From contig CAWKDW010000012.1 of assembly GCA_963848475.1 (NCBI GenBank), positions 186,001 to 250,000 of the forward strand: a stretch of 64,000 nt of DNA, given 5' to 3'. This DNA comes from Solirubrobacter sp963848475 (GTDB lineage: Bacteria > Actinomycetota > Thermoleophilia > Solirubrobacterales > Solirubrobacteraceae). The notes beneath the pieces were generated by a model. It made no database searches, was not told the origin of the DNA, and was given only the letters and a program-made list of their open reading frames with translations. Below, in pieces: positions 50,296 to 58,519 of this stretch (within the stretch, counting starts at the first letter, position 1; each line of letters opens with the position of its first letter). The translations under genes and the position numbers were made by a program.

Positions 50296-50628
50296 ATGCC
50301 CACCGACCATCTCAGCCTGACCTTCGCGGCGCTCGCGGATCCCACCCGCCGCTCGATCCTGACCCGGCTCGCCGAGGGGGAAGCCACGGTGAACGAGCTC
50401 GCCGAGCCGTTCTCGGTCAGCCTCCCCGCGATCTCACGCCACCTGAAGGTGCTCGAACGGGCGGGCCTGATCGTGCGCAGCCGCGAGGCCCAGTGGCGCC
50501 CGAGCCGGATGCAGGCCGAACCACTCGACGAGGCGGTCGCGTGGATGCAGTCGCGGAAGCGAACGTGGGAGGACCGGATGGACCGACTCGACGCGCACCT
50601 GCGTCTGACAGGAGAGCAAGATGACTGA
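50296..50628 (+). CDS. ArsR family transcriptional regulator
   Basis: 110 residues with a winged HTH: FAALADPTRRSILTRLAEGE, then VNELAEPFSVSLPAISRHLK and the wing RSREAQWRPSRM. No metal-binding Cys cluster, so it belongs to the SRPBCC-linked, non-metal group. The next gene (SRPBCC) overlaps it by 8 bases; this ArsR + AHSA1 pair is a well-known arrangement in which the ArsR protein is the repressor. Confidence 0.9.
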   Translation: MPTDHLSLTFAALADPTRRSILTRLAEGEATVNELAEPFSVSLPAISRHLKVLERAGLIVRSREAQWRPSRMQAEPLDEAVAWMQSRKRTWEDRMDRLDAHLRLTGEQDD

Positions 50629-51082
50629 CCCGACCCCCGTCGCACCCGCCGATCAGCAGATCCTGATCACGCGCTTCTTCGACGCGCCGCGCGAGTCGGT
50701 GTTCCGGGCATGGACCGATCCCGACGAGGTCGCGGCCTGGTACGGCCCCGAGCAGTTCGACACGCCGCGCGAGCGGGTCCGCATCGACCTCCGTCCCGGT
50801 GGGCGCTACGAGCTCACGATGGTCCAGCGCGGCAGCGGCGCCGAGTTCGCGATCGGCTACGACATCATCGAGCTCGTGGTGCCGGAGCTGCTCGTCCTGC
50901 GCTCGGACCCGATGCCGGAGATGGGCATGCACGAGCCGACCGTCACCCGCGTCGAGTTCCACGACCACGGCGCCAAGACCCGCATGACGCTCACCGACGG
51001 GCCATACCCGGGCGGCGGCGGCCACGCGGAGGCCGGCTGGAGCGCCTCCTTCGACAAGCTCGCGTCCCACCTCACCGGGTAG
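50621..51082 (+). CDS. SRPBCC (AHSA1-type) domain protein
   Basis: 153 residues: ITRFFDAPRESVFRAWTDPD, VAAWYGPEQFDTPRERVRID, the GGRYELTMVQRGSG strand and the C-terminal helix GWSASFDKLASHLTG. The START-like hydrophobic pocket binds lipophilic ligands. It starts inside the end of the ArsR gene. Typical partner of the ArsR regulator; biochemical role unknown. Confidence 0.9.
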   Translation: MTDPTPVAPADQQILITRFFDAPRESVFRAWTDPDEVAAWYGPEQFDTPRERVRIDLRPGGRYELTMVQRGSGAEFAIGYDIIELVVPELLVLRSDPMPEMGMHEPTVTRVEFHDHGAKTRMTLTDGPYPGGGGHAEAGWSASFDKLASHLTG

Positions 51083-51147
51083 GGACTGCGGCCGCCGCGC
51101 TGCCGTCGTTGCGCTCACCGCGCCCTCGGGCGTAGTCTCGCGCTGCG

Positions 51148-53886
51148 GTGAGTGGTCCCGAGCCTCCGATCAGGACGGTCGAGCTTCGCCCGGGCGGCCG
51201 GTTCGGCGGCTATCGGATCGAGGCGGCCGTCGGGCGCGGTGGGATGGCCGTGGTCTACCGCGCCGAGCACCTACATCTGCGCCGGCAGGTCGCGCTGAAG
51301 GTGCCGATGCCCGAGCTGGCCGAGGATGCCGCCTTCCGTGAGCGCTTCATCCGCGAGGCGCGCGCGGCGGCGACGCTGACGCACCCGAACCTTGTGGCGG
51401 TCTACGACGCCGGGGAGATCGATGGCGTCCTGTTTCTCGCGATGCAGTTCGTCGACGGCGACGATCTCGCGCGGTTGCTCAAGCGCGACGGCCCGCCGAG
51501 CGCGGCACGCACCGCGTCCGTGATCACCCAGGTCGCGGCGGCGCTCGATGCCGCGCATGAGCTTGGGCTCGTGCACCGCGACGTCAAGCCCGCCAACGTT
51601 CTCGTCGAGGGCGACCACTGCTATCTGGCCGACTTCGGCGTCACGAAGCTCAGCGACGCGACCGTCCCGACGCTGACCGGCGACGTGCTCGGCACGCTCA
51701 GCTATGCCGCTCCGGAGCAGATCGAGGGCGCGGCGGTCGATCGCCGCGCCGACGTCTACGCGCTCGGCTGCACCGCATACGAGTGCCTCGTCGGCCAGAC
51801 GCCGTTCGCCCACCGCACCGGGGCCGCGCTGCTCTACGCCCAGCTCACGGAGGCCCCGCCGCGTCCGACCGATCGCCGCCCGGCGCTGCCCGAGGCGGTC
51901 AACGCGGTGCTCGCGCGCGCTCTGGCGAAGGCCAAGGAGGACCGGTTCGCCACCTGCGGCGAGCTTGCCGGCGCGCTCGCCCGAGCGCTCGATCTGGCGG
52001 AGGGCCGCGCGCCGTCGCTCGTCGCCCCGCCTGCTCGGGAGCGAGTCCCGCTTCCGCCGCCGCTCGCGCGCTGCCGGACCCACCCGTTCGTCGGCCGCGA
52101 GCACGAGCTCGCGAGCGCGCCGGCGGTTGCCCCCGACGGCGGACGGCTCCTGGTCTGCCTCGCCGGTGAGGCGGGGATCGGCAAGACGCGGCTCGCGGCG
52201 GAGCTCGCGGAACGGGCCCACGACGCCGGCGCCACCGTGCTCTACGGCCGCGCCGATGAGGACCCGGTGATTCCGTACGAGCCGTTCGCGGAGGCGTTGC
52301 GCGAGCTGCTCGCGCACCTCGACCTCGTCAGCCTGCCGCCGGAGGTCGCGGCGCTCACGCCGATCGTCCCGGAGCTGCATGTGCTCGGCTCATTGCCGCC
52401 GACGGGAGATGCGGGAGCCGACCGCTACCGGATGTTCGAAGGCGTCGCTCGGCTGCTCACCTATGCCGGGCGTGCGAGCCCGGTGGTGCTCGTGCTCGAA
52501 GACCTCCAGTGGGCCGACAAGGCGAGCCTGTTGCTGCTGCGGCACGTGCTGACGAGCGTGCCGCTCGTCGCGATCGTCTCCTACCGGCCGCTGTGGATCG
52601 GCGACGACCACCCGCTGCCGGACATCCTCAGCGGTCTGGCGCGTCGGCACGACGTGCGCCACGTCGCGCTCACCGGGCTCAGCTGCGATGAGATCGGACA
52701 GCTGGCCGCTGACCGGCTCGGCCGGGCTCCGTCGCCGGTGCTCATCGACGCCCTTTCCGAGCGCACATCGGGGAACCCGCTGTTTGTCGAGGAGCTGCTC
52801 AGGGACGCGCCCGAAGACCCTGCCGCGACCACGACCGCACTGCCCGAGACGGTCCGGCACCTCGTCCGCCGTCGGCTCGAGCGACTGTCCGAGTCGACGC
52901 AGCGCGCGCTCGCCGCGGCCGCGCTGCTCAGCGGTGAGTTCTCCGCGGAGCTACTGGAGGCGATCGTGGGCGATGAGGTCGAGGACGCGCTCGAAGAGGC
53001 GCAGGCGGCCGTCGTGGTCGTAGAGCACGACGGCTGCTACGCGCTCGCCCACTCGCTGATCCGCGACGTGATCGTCGCGCGCACGCCGGGTAGCGAGCGA
53101 CGCCGGCAGCACCTCAGGATCGCGGAGGCGCTCGAACGGCGAAAGGCCGAGCCCGCTCTGCTCGCCCGCCACTTCTACGCCGCACGCGCGCGCGAGAAGG
53201 CCCGGCGCTACAGCGTCGAAGCCGCGCGCGAAGCCTCCGACGCCCACGGCTACGAGCAGGCGGCGGCGCTGCTCACGCAGGCCCAGGGCCTACTCGACGG
53301 GCGGGAGGACCTGGGGCTCCTGCTCGAGCTCGGCGACGCGCGGCTGCGCGCCGGACAGCCACGCTGTCTGGAGACGTATGCTGCTGCCGCCGACCTCGCC
53401 CGCGCCAGCGGTGATGCGACCGCCTTCGCGAAGGCCGCACTCGGGCTCGCCGGTCGCCTCTCCACACCCGACACGAACGTCGCCGACGTCGCGGTGCTGG
53501 AGGAGGCGCTGACGGGGCTCGACACCGGGGACTCCGAGCTGCGCGTTCGCGTGCTCGCGCGACTCGCCCAGTCCACGCCCGAGGCGAGGGCGCGCGCGCT
53601 GGCCGGCGAGGCGTCCGAGATCGCCGCACGGCTCGATGACGATCACGCCCGGCTCGCCGCGCTCGCGGGACGGCGCGCGGTCTCGGAGATGGTGTCGCTG
53701 GCGGACCGCCTCGGCGAGCTGGAGGCCGCCGCGCTGGGGCGGCACTGGCTGATCGAGGAGCTCGTCGCCGCAGGCGACCGGGCGGCAGCGCAGCGCGAGC
53801 TGGCGGTGCTGGCAACGCTCGCGGACCGGCTGCAGCAGCCCCTCTATCACGAGTTCGTCGGCGCCTGGCGGGCTCAGCTCCAATAG
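51148..53886 (+). CDS. Serine/threonine kinase-AAA ATPase (PknK-like)
   Basis: 912 residues. N-terminal kinase: glycine loop GRGGMAVV (29-36), Lys51, HRDVKPANV (143-151) and DFG (162-164), APEQ. After a Pro-rich linker, a STAND-type ATPase begins near residue 310 (HPFVGREHEL), with P-loop GEAGIGKT (340-347) and Walker B LVLEDLQWAD about 450. The C-terminal 300 residues are helical TPR-like repeats. The order is that of PknK/LuxR-type kinases, but no C-terminal LuxR HTH is present. It may relay stress or nutrient signals. GTG start. Confidence 0.92.
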   Translation: MSGPEPPIRTVELRPGGRFGGYRIEAAVGRGGMAVVYRAEHLHLRRQVALKVPMPELAEDAAFRERFIREARAAATLTHPNLVAVYDAGEIDGVLFLAMQFVDGDDLARLLKRDGPPSAARTASVITQVAAALDAAHELGLVHRDVKPANVLVEGDHCYLADFGVTKLSDATVPTLTGDVLGTLSYAAPEQIEGAAVDRRADVYALGCTAYECLVGQTPFAHRTGAALLYAQLTEAPPRPTDRRPALPEAVNAVLARALAKAKEDRFATCGELAGALARALDLAEGRAPSLVAPPARERVPLPPPLARCRTHPFVGREHELASAPAVAPDGGRLLVCLAGEAGIGKTRLAAELAERAHDAGATVLYGRADEDPVIPYEPFAEALRELLAHLDLVSLPPEVAALTPIVPELHVLGSLPPTGDAGADRYRMFEGVARLLTYAGRASPVVLVLEDLQWADKASLLLLRHVLTSVPLVAIVSYRPLWIGDDHPLPDILSGLARRHDVRHVALTGLSCDEIGQLAADRLGRAPSPVLIDALSERTSGNPLFVEELLRDAPEDPAATTTALPETVRHLVRRRLERLSESTQRALAAAALLSGEFSAELLEAIVGDEVEDALEEAQAAVVVVEHDGCYALAHSLIRDVIVARTPGSERRRQHLRIAEALERRKAEPALLARHFYAARAREKARRYSVEAAREASDAHGYEQAAALLTQAQGLLDGREDLGLLLELGDARLRAGQPRCLETYAAAADLARASGDATAFAKAALGLAGRLSTPDTNVADVAVLEEALTGLDTGDSELRVRVLARLAQSTPEARARALAGEASEIAARLDDDHARLAALAGRRAVSEMVSLADRLGELEAAALGRHWLIEELVAAGDRAAAQRELAVLATLADRLQQPLYHEFVGAWRAQLQ

Positions 53887-54777
53887 CGATGTGCGGTCAC
53901 CGTTCTCGGCGCACCGCGCAATGAGACGAGCTCGTCGGCGACCCAGCGCGCGACGTTCGCGGGATAGGGCGCGGAGAGCCCGAGGACGATGTGGTGGAAG
54001 CCGGCGGCGGTCGCGGCCGCGATCGCGTCGCGGGTGCTGCTCGGCTCCTCGTAGGAGACCGAGAGATGCATCGAGCGCGTGATCGCGGCCGGATCGCGGC
54101 CGATCTCGCAGCAGTAGCGGTCCAGCAGCGCGCTGCGGCCGATGGCGTCGTCGATGTCGCCGCCGGCGATGTTCCACAGGTCGGCGTGCTCGGCGGTCAC
54201 GCGCAGGACCGGCGCCGAACGCCCGCCGATCATGATCGGCGGGTCGGGGCGCTGGACGAGGCTTGGGGCTGCAGAACGCGCCGCCGAGCTGGACGTAGGT
54301 GCCGTCGAAGTCGAACGGCTCGGTCTCGGTCCACAGCCGGCGGATGACGGTGCACGCCTCGGCGAGGCTCCCGTTCGCGTGGGCGGCGTCGTGGAACGGC
54401 AGGCCGTGCGCCGCGTACTCGCGCCGGGCGAGGGGATGGCTCGGTCGCGAGCCCGCGCCGATCCCGAAGTCGAGCCGTCCCTCGGACACGATGTCGACGG
54501 TCGCGGCGATCTTGGCCAGCATCGCGGGCGGGCGGAAACGGTTGCTGGTCACGAGCAGGCCGACGCGCAGCCGTTCGGTCTGCGCGGCGAGCGCCGAGAG
54601 CAACGTCCAGCCTTCGTGGGTCGGCCCGTTCGGGTCGCCGCCGAGCGGCATCAGGTGATCGAACAGCCAGGCGTGCTCGATCTCGGGAATCGCGTCGGCT
54701 TCGCGCCAGACGCGCAGGATGTCGTGGTAGTCGACGCGCATGGGGGCGGTCATGATCCCGAAGCGTGTTTGCGGCAT
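53874..54777 (-). pseudogene. LLM class F420-dependent oxidoreductase, frameshifted
   Basis: Two pieces of one luciferase-like gene: residues from MPQTRFGIMTAPMRVDYHDI to LGGAFCSPKP in one frame, then, after one extra base near 54250, LVQRPDPPIMIGGRSAPVLR to the end. Joined, it is about 300 residues with RLDFGIGAGSRPSHPLAR and IMIGG motifs as in LLM enzymes. It is divergent from the TetR gene at 54853. The 3' end overlaps the kinase gene by 13 bases. Sequencing error is likelier than decay. Confidence 0.75.
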
Positions 54778-54796
54778 CGCGGGCCGGTTCCTCTCT

Positions 54797-54817
54797 AAAC
54801 GGATAGCCTGTCCGTTT
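54797..54817. promoter_or_regulatory. TetR operator AAACGGA-N7-TCCGTTT
   Basis: A perfect 7-base inverted repeat in the 75-base gap between the LLM gene and the TetR gene, typical of TetR sites with ACGGA/TCCGT arms. A second CGGATA half follows at about 54826. Confidence 0.65.
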
Positions 54818-54852
54818 CACGGTAGCGGATACCCTCTCCACTTAGCTCGACG

Positions 54853-55416
54853 ATGACGCGACCGACCCCGCAATCCCCGGCCCGGCGTGCCGACGCCGCG
54901 CGCAACCGCGACAAGATCCTCGCGGCCGCCCGGACCGCCTTCGCCGATCCGGAGGCCGACGTCTCGATGGCTGAGATCTCGCGGCGTGCCGGCGTCGGCA
55001 TGGCCACGCTCTACCGCAACTTCCCCGGGCGCCGGGAGCTTCTCGAAGCGCTCTACACCGACGAGGTCGACGCCATCTGCGACGCCGCCGGGACGCTCGA
55101 CGGCACGACGCCCGGAGCGGTGCTCGCGGCGTGGCTGCGCCGGTTCTTCGCCTACTTCACGAGCAAGCGCCACGTCGCGGCCGAGCTGCTCGAGCACACC
55201 GACGACAGCGATCCCGTCTTCGGCCGCAATCGCGCCCGCGTGATCGCCGCCGGCGAGCCGCTGCTCGCGGCCGCACAGCAGGCTCACGAGGTCCGCGCCG
55301 ACCTCACGCTCGAACAGCTCCTCGACATGGTCATCGCGATCGCGAGGATCAACGGCGGCCCGGAGTACGTCGAGCCGATCCTGCAGACCACGCTCGACGG
55401 CCTGCGCGCTAGGTGA
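54853..55416 (+). CDS. TetR family transcriptional regulator
   Basis: 187 residues. HTH: MAEISRRAGVGMATLYRNFP; the ligand domain has AAWLRRFFAYFTSKRHVAAE and EQLLDMVIAIARINGG. This SACE/YcfQ-like group often represses a neighbouring flavin or F420 reductase gene, here the LLM gene across the operator at 54797. The 3' end overlaps the next gene by 8 bases. Confidence 0.9.
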   Translation: MTRPTPQSPARRADAARNRDKILAAARTAFADPEADVSMAEISRRAGVGMATLYRNFPGRRELLEALYTDEVDAICDAAGTLDGTTPGAVLAAWLRRFFAYFTSKRHVAAELLEHTDDSDPVFGRNRARVIAAGEPLLAAAQQAHEVRADLTLEQLLDMVIAIARINGGPEYVEPILQTTLDGLRAR

Positions 55417-56089
55417 AGGCGTTGACGGCCCGTGCGACGACAAGGCCGAACAGCGCGAGCGCCAGGACCGACTGCAGGACCATCGCGTACTTGGCGCGGT
55501 GGGTGAGCGGCATCACGTCCGTGGGGCTGAACGCCGTCGAGTTCGTGAAGCCGAGGTGCAGGTAGTCGAGGAAGAGCGGGCGCCAACCCGGCGGCGCCAC
55601 TTCGGGGCTCGTGTGCTGCGTGAACGCGAAGTCGACCGCTGCGGGGTTCCTTGCGCGTACGGACGGCCCGCCGCCGTCGTAGAGCCAGTACAGCAGCGAA
55701 AAGGCGAGGTTGTTGCCGAGCAGCACGACGGCGCTCGTCGCGAGCAGCTCGCTCGGCGAGTTGCTCACGCCAGTCCCCTTGATCAGGTCGGCGACCAGGA
55801 ACACGGTCGCCCACAGCGCGGCCGCGGCGAGCAGGACCACGAGCCAGAGCGCGATATTGCGCAGCCTCCGTCGCTCCTCACGGCCGGACGGATCACTCGT
55901 GATCAGCACCACGAGGAGGACGGCCTCGATCGCTGGAAGCAGCCAGGGCACGCGGATCGGCTCTTCGCTCGGCAGCCAGAGGTGCAGGGCGATATTGAAG
56001 ACCATGAAGACGACGATCGCGGCGACCGGCGGCCAGCGCGGTTCGCCGAAGAGCAGCTCCGTATCGTCGTCGGCGGCGGGCGTCGGCAC
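55409..56089 (-). CDS. Membrane protein (DUF1345-like)
   Basis: 226 residues with about five membrane helices: VAAIVVFMVFNIALHLWL, VPWLLPAIEAVLLVVLI, ALWLVVLLAAAALWATVF, LLATSAVVLLGNNLAFSLLY and YAMVLQSVLALALFGLVVAR. The LGFTNSTAFSPTDVMPLTHR segment before the last helix resembles DUF1345 and ion-channel-like selectivity loops. Function unknown. It is convergent with the TetR gene, 8-base overlap. Confidence 0.75.
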   Translation of the reverse strand: MPTPAADDDTELLFGEPRWPPVAAIVVFMVFNIALHLWLPSEEPIRVPWLLPAIEAVLLVVLITSDPSGREERRRLRNIALWLVVLLAAAALWATVFLVADLIKGTGVSNSPSELLATSAVVLLGNNLAFSLLYWLYDGGGPSVRARNPAAVDFAFTQHTSPEVAPPGWRPLFLDYLHLGFTNSTAFSPTDVMPLTHRAKYAMVLQSVLALALFGLVVARAVNAFT

Positions 56090-56126
56090 GAGCGCATCGT
56101 GCCAGAACCCGCCCGTCTGCTGTGGA

Positions 56127-56714
56127 TCAGTTCGCGGCGACGGGCGGGAGGGCGCTCAGCGCCCACAGCTCGAAGTCGAGCTGGCGCACCAGTGCGAGCT
56201 GCGGTGCGACCTCGAGCAGCATGTCGAGGCTGCGCTCGTAGTGCGCGAGTCGATGCCGGAGCTGGCCGTCCTCGTGCCAGGTGGCGTTGCGGGTCGCCTC
56301 GGCACGGAGCTCGCGCATCTTCGCGACCTTGTCCGCGGCATAGACGGCGTGCGCTTGCGCGTCGGCCGCGGCGACCTGGCTGCGCAGTGCGCTCTTGCGG
56401 AGCTCGACGTCGAGGATCGACGGATCCTCGGTGACGGCGCTGACGATCGACGCCACCCGCGGCCCGAAGCGACGCTCGATGTCCGCGACGGTGGCGTCAG
56501 TTCGTTCGACGATGTCGTGCAGCACCCCGGCGATCACGACGTCGTCGCCGTAGTCGCGGCCGTTGAGCAGTGCGGCGACCTCGAGCGGATGCAGGACGAA
56601 CGGCGCGTGATCGACGGCGCGCCGTTGGTCCGCGTGCATGCGACTGGCCCAATCGACGGCGCGACGCACGTCCGGGCGTGCCGTCGCGAACGGCGGTAGG
56701 CGTGTGACCAACAC
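56127..56714 (-). CDS. HD-domain hydrolase (SpoT/Mesh1-like)
   Basis: 195 residues. HD motifs: APFVLHPLEVAALL (first His), VVIAGVLHDIVERTDATVAD (HD) and YAADKVAKMREL (later Asp). These match the (p)ppGpp-hydrolase family HD domain without synthetase or TGS/ACT domains, as in Mesh1-type small hydrolases. It may remove (p)ppGpp or another nucleotide. Follows the DUF1345-like gene region; convergent order and spacing give no operon. Confidence 0.82.
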   Translation of the reverse strand: MLVTRLPPFATARPDVRRAVDWASRMHADQRRAVDHAPFVLHPLEVAALLNGRDYGDDVVIAGVLHDIVERTDATVADIERRFGPRVASIVSAVTEDPSILDVELRKSALRSQVAAADAQAHAVYAADKVAKMRELRAEATRNATWHEDGQLRHRLAHYERSLDMLLEVAPQLALVRQLDFELWALSALPPVAAN

Positions 56715-56764
56715 ACGATCACCGTACCGCCCGTGTCACGGACCGCGACATCATCGACGCCGAG

Positions 56765-57514
56765 TCAGTAGGCCGAGCGCCGATCCGGGGGAGCCTCTGG
56801 TGCGTGCTCCGCGGCGAGGCGGTAACCGACGCCGAAGTGGGTGTGGAGGTAGTGCCAGTCGGGCGAGACGCGTGCGAGCTTGGCCCGCAGCTTGCGCACG
56901 TAGACGTCGACCGAGCGATCGCCCGGGGCCATCGTGTACCCCCAGACGCGCTGGTAGATCTGCTCGCGATCGAGAACCTGGCCGGAGGCGTTCGCGAACA
57001 TCTCGAGCAACTCGTACTCACGCCGCGTGAGCTCGACCGAGGCTCCATCCACGTAGGCCTGGAACTGGTCCGCATGGATCTCCAGCTCGCCGATCACGGT
57101 CGGAGGGGACGCGTGGCGCATGTCGGCGCGCCGACGGCGGCGCACGACCGCCTCCGCACGCGAGATCAGCTCGTCGGGGTGACAGGGCTTCGTGACCCAA
57201 TCGTCGGCGCCGAGTCGCAGACCGCGCACCCGCTGGGCGACCGACGACCGGCCCGTGCAGACCACGACGCCCACTGTCGGCATGCTCCGGCAGAGCCGGT
57301 CCAGGTACTCCCAACCTTCTTGGCCGAGCACCTCGAGGTTGACGACGATCGCGTCCGGGCGCGTCGCGGCGATGTCCTCCGGCGGTACCGGCGACGCCAG
57401 CAGGCGGTAGGACCAACCAGCCTCCTCGAGGCGCTTGACCAGCACCGTCACAAAGCCGCTGTCGTCGTCGATCACGGCGAGCCGCAGGCCCGGGTATCGC
57501 CCATCGGCAGTCAT
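56765..57514 (-). CDS. Response regulator (OmpR-type winged helix), Asn at the phospho site
   Basis: 249 residues. Receiver domain: IDDD acidic pocket (15-18), conserved Thr87 and Lys109 (VTKP), but the phospho-acceptor position reads VVNLEV, so Asn59 replaces Asp. C-terminal OmpR/PhoB wHTH: LTRREYELLEMFANASGQVL, RSVDVYVRKLRAKLARVSPD, GVGYRL. It probably works without phosphorylation by a histidine kinase; none is nearby. It can still dimerise or bind small ligands. Confidence 0.9.
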   Translation of the reverse strand: MTADGRYPGLRLAVIDDDSGFVTVLVKRLEEAGWSYRLLASPVPPEDIAATRPDAIVVNLEVLGQEGWEYLDRLCRSMPTVGVVVCTGRSSVAQRVRGLRLGADDWVTKPCHPDELISRAEAVVRRRRRADMRHASPPTVIGELEIHADQFQAYVDGASVELTRREYELLEMFANASGQVLDREQIYQRVWGYTMAPGDRSVDVYVRKLRAKLARVSPDWHYLHTHFGVGYRLAAEHAPEAPPDRRSAY

Positions 57515-57640
57515 CTGCGGCCGAGCCTATCCGGACGCCAGACCCGTCAGGCGCCGTTTGTCGTTCGCCCTACGTCGGGCGGGTCGTGGTCGCTGCGCTT
57601 GCGCAGCAGGTCGAGGACGGTCGGGAGCGGCCTGAGCCCT

Positions 57641-58512
57641 TCACAGGGGTGTCGGCCAGCTGCCCGCGCGCCGTGACCGGCGAGACCGGAAGGCCAGCCC
57701 CGCGAGGCCGCCGAGCGCGACGATCGCCAGCAGCAGCAGCCACGGGACCGTCCAGGCGTGCCCGGAGGACTCGGTGGCGTCCAGCGGCGCGGTCGAACCG
57801 GCGGCGTCGGTGAGAAGCGGGATGAGCGTGACGGTCGCCGTCAGGCGCAGCGCCGGGGTGACGCCGTGCACGGGGGCGGACACGTCACGGGTTTGACCGG
57901 GCAGCAGTGGGGGAGAGTCGGCGATCGTGTCCGCATCGACGGGCCAGAGCCCGAACGGGCCGGAGACGGACGCCTTCTGGCGGGCGCTGAGGGTGGCGTT
58001 GCCCGTGTTGCGGATCGTGTAGCTGACCGTCGCGTCGTGCAGGCGCACGTTCTCGACTCGTGAGGCTCGGTCTGAGCGGTCCCCCGACGCGCAGGCGGAT
58101 CGGAATGGTGACCTGCCGATCGGCGTCGAGCGAGGCGACGATGCCCCCGGCGTGGTCGCCGGGCGCTGCGTCCTTGGGCAGCGTGAGTGCGAATGGCACT
58201 TCGACCGATTCGCCGGGCTGGACCGTCACGTCGTCGCGGTCCAGCTGCACCCATTGGGCGGGCGTGGCGCGCAGCGCGAGTTGCAGGGGCGTGTCGCCGT
58301 GGTTGACGACGACGACGCCGTCCTCGAGCCGTCCGCCCGGGTTGAGGGTGTAGCCGTAGTCCTGGCGGTCGGCGCCGAAGCTGTTGCCGGCGGTCTCGAT
58401 CGTCCACGGTACGTCCTGCGCCGCGGCCGGCGGGACGAGCGACCCGACCAGCCCCAGCATGGCCAACAGAACGACGATCGTGGCCTGCAGGCGGGGGCTG
58501 GTCGGGTGACAT
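57641..58512 (-). pseudogene. DUF916-like (WxL-binding-type) membrane-anchored protein, frameshifted
   Basis: Reading with frame changes near 58490 and 58060 gives one protein of about 290 residues. N-terminal signal peptide (from MSPDQP then LQATIVVLLAMLGLVGSL), Ig-like domain DVPWTIETAGNSFGADRQDY and VNHGDTPLQLALRATPAQWV, second domain VSYTIRNTGNATLSARQKAS, then a C-terminal TM helix (VPWLLLLAIVALGGLAGLAF) and RSRRSRR. This is the DUF916/DUF3324 layout of cell-wall WxL partner proteins. The extra base near 58490 lies in a run of C, pointing to sequence error. It follows the phosphoesterase by 7 bases. Confidence 0.62.
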
Positions 58513-58519
58513 CAGTCGC

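Noticed and set aside
51271..52380. Long minus-strand frame opposite the kinase
   Set aside because: Arg/Leu-rich shadow with no motif; the kinase and P-loop motifs are on the plus strand.
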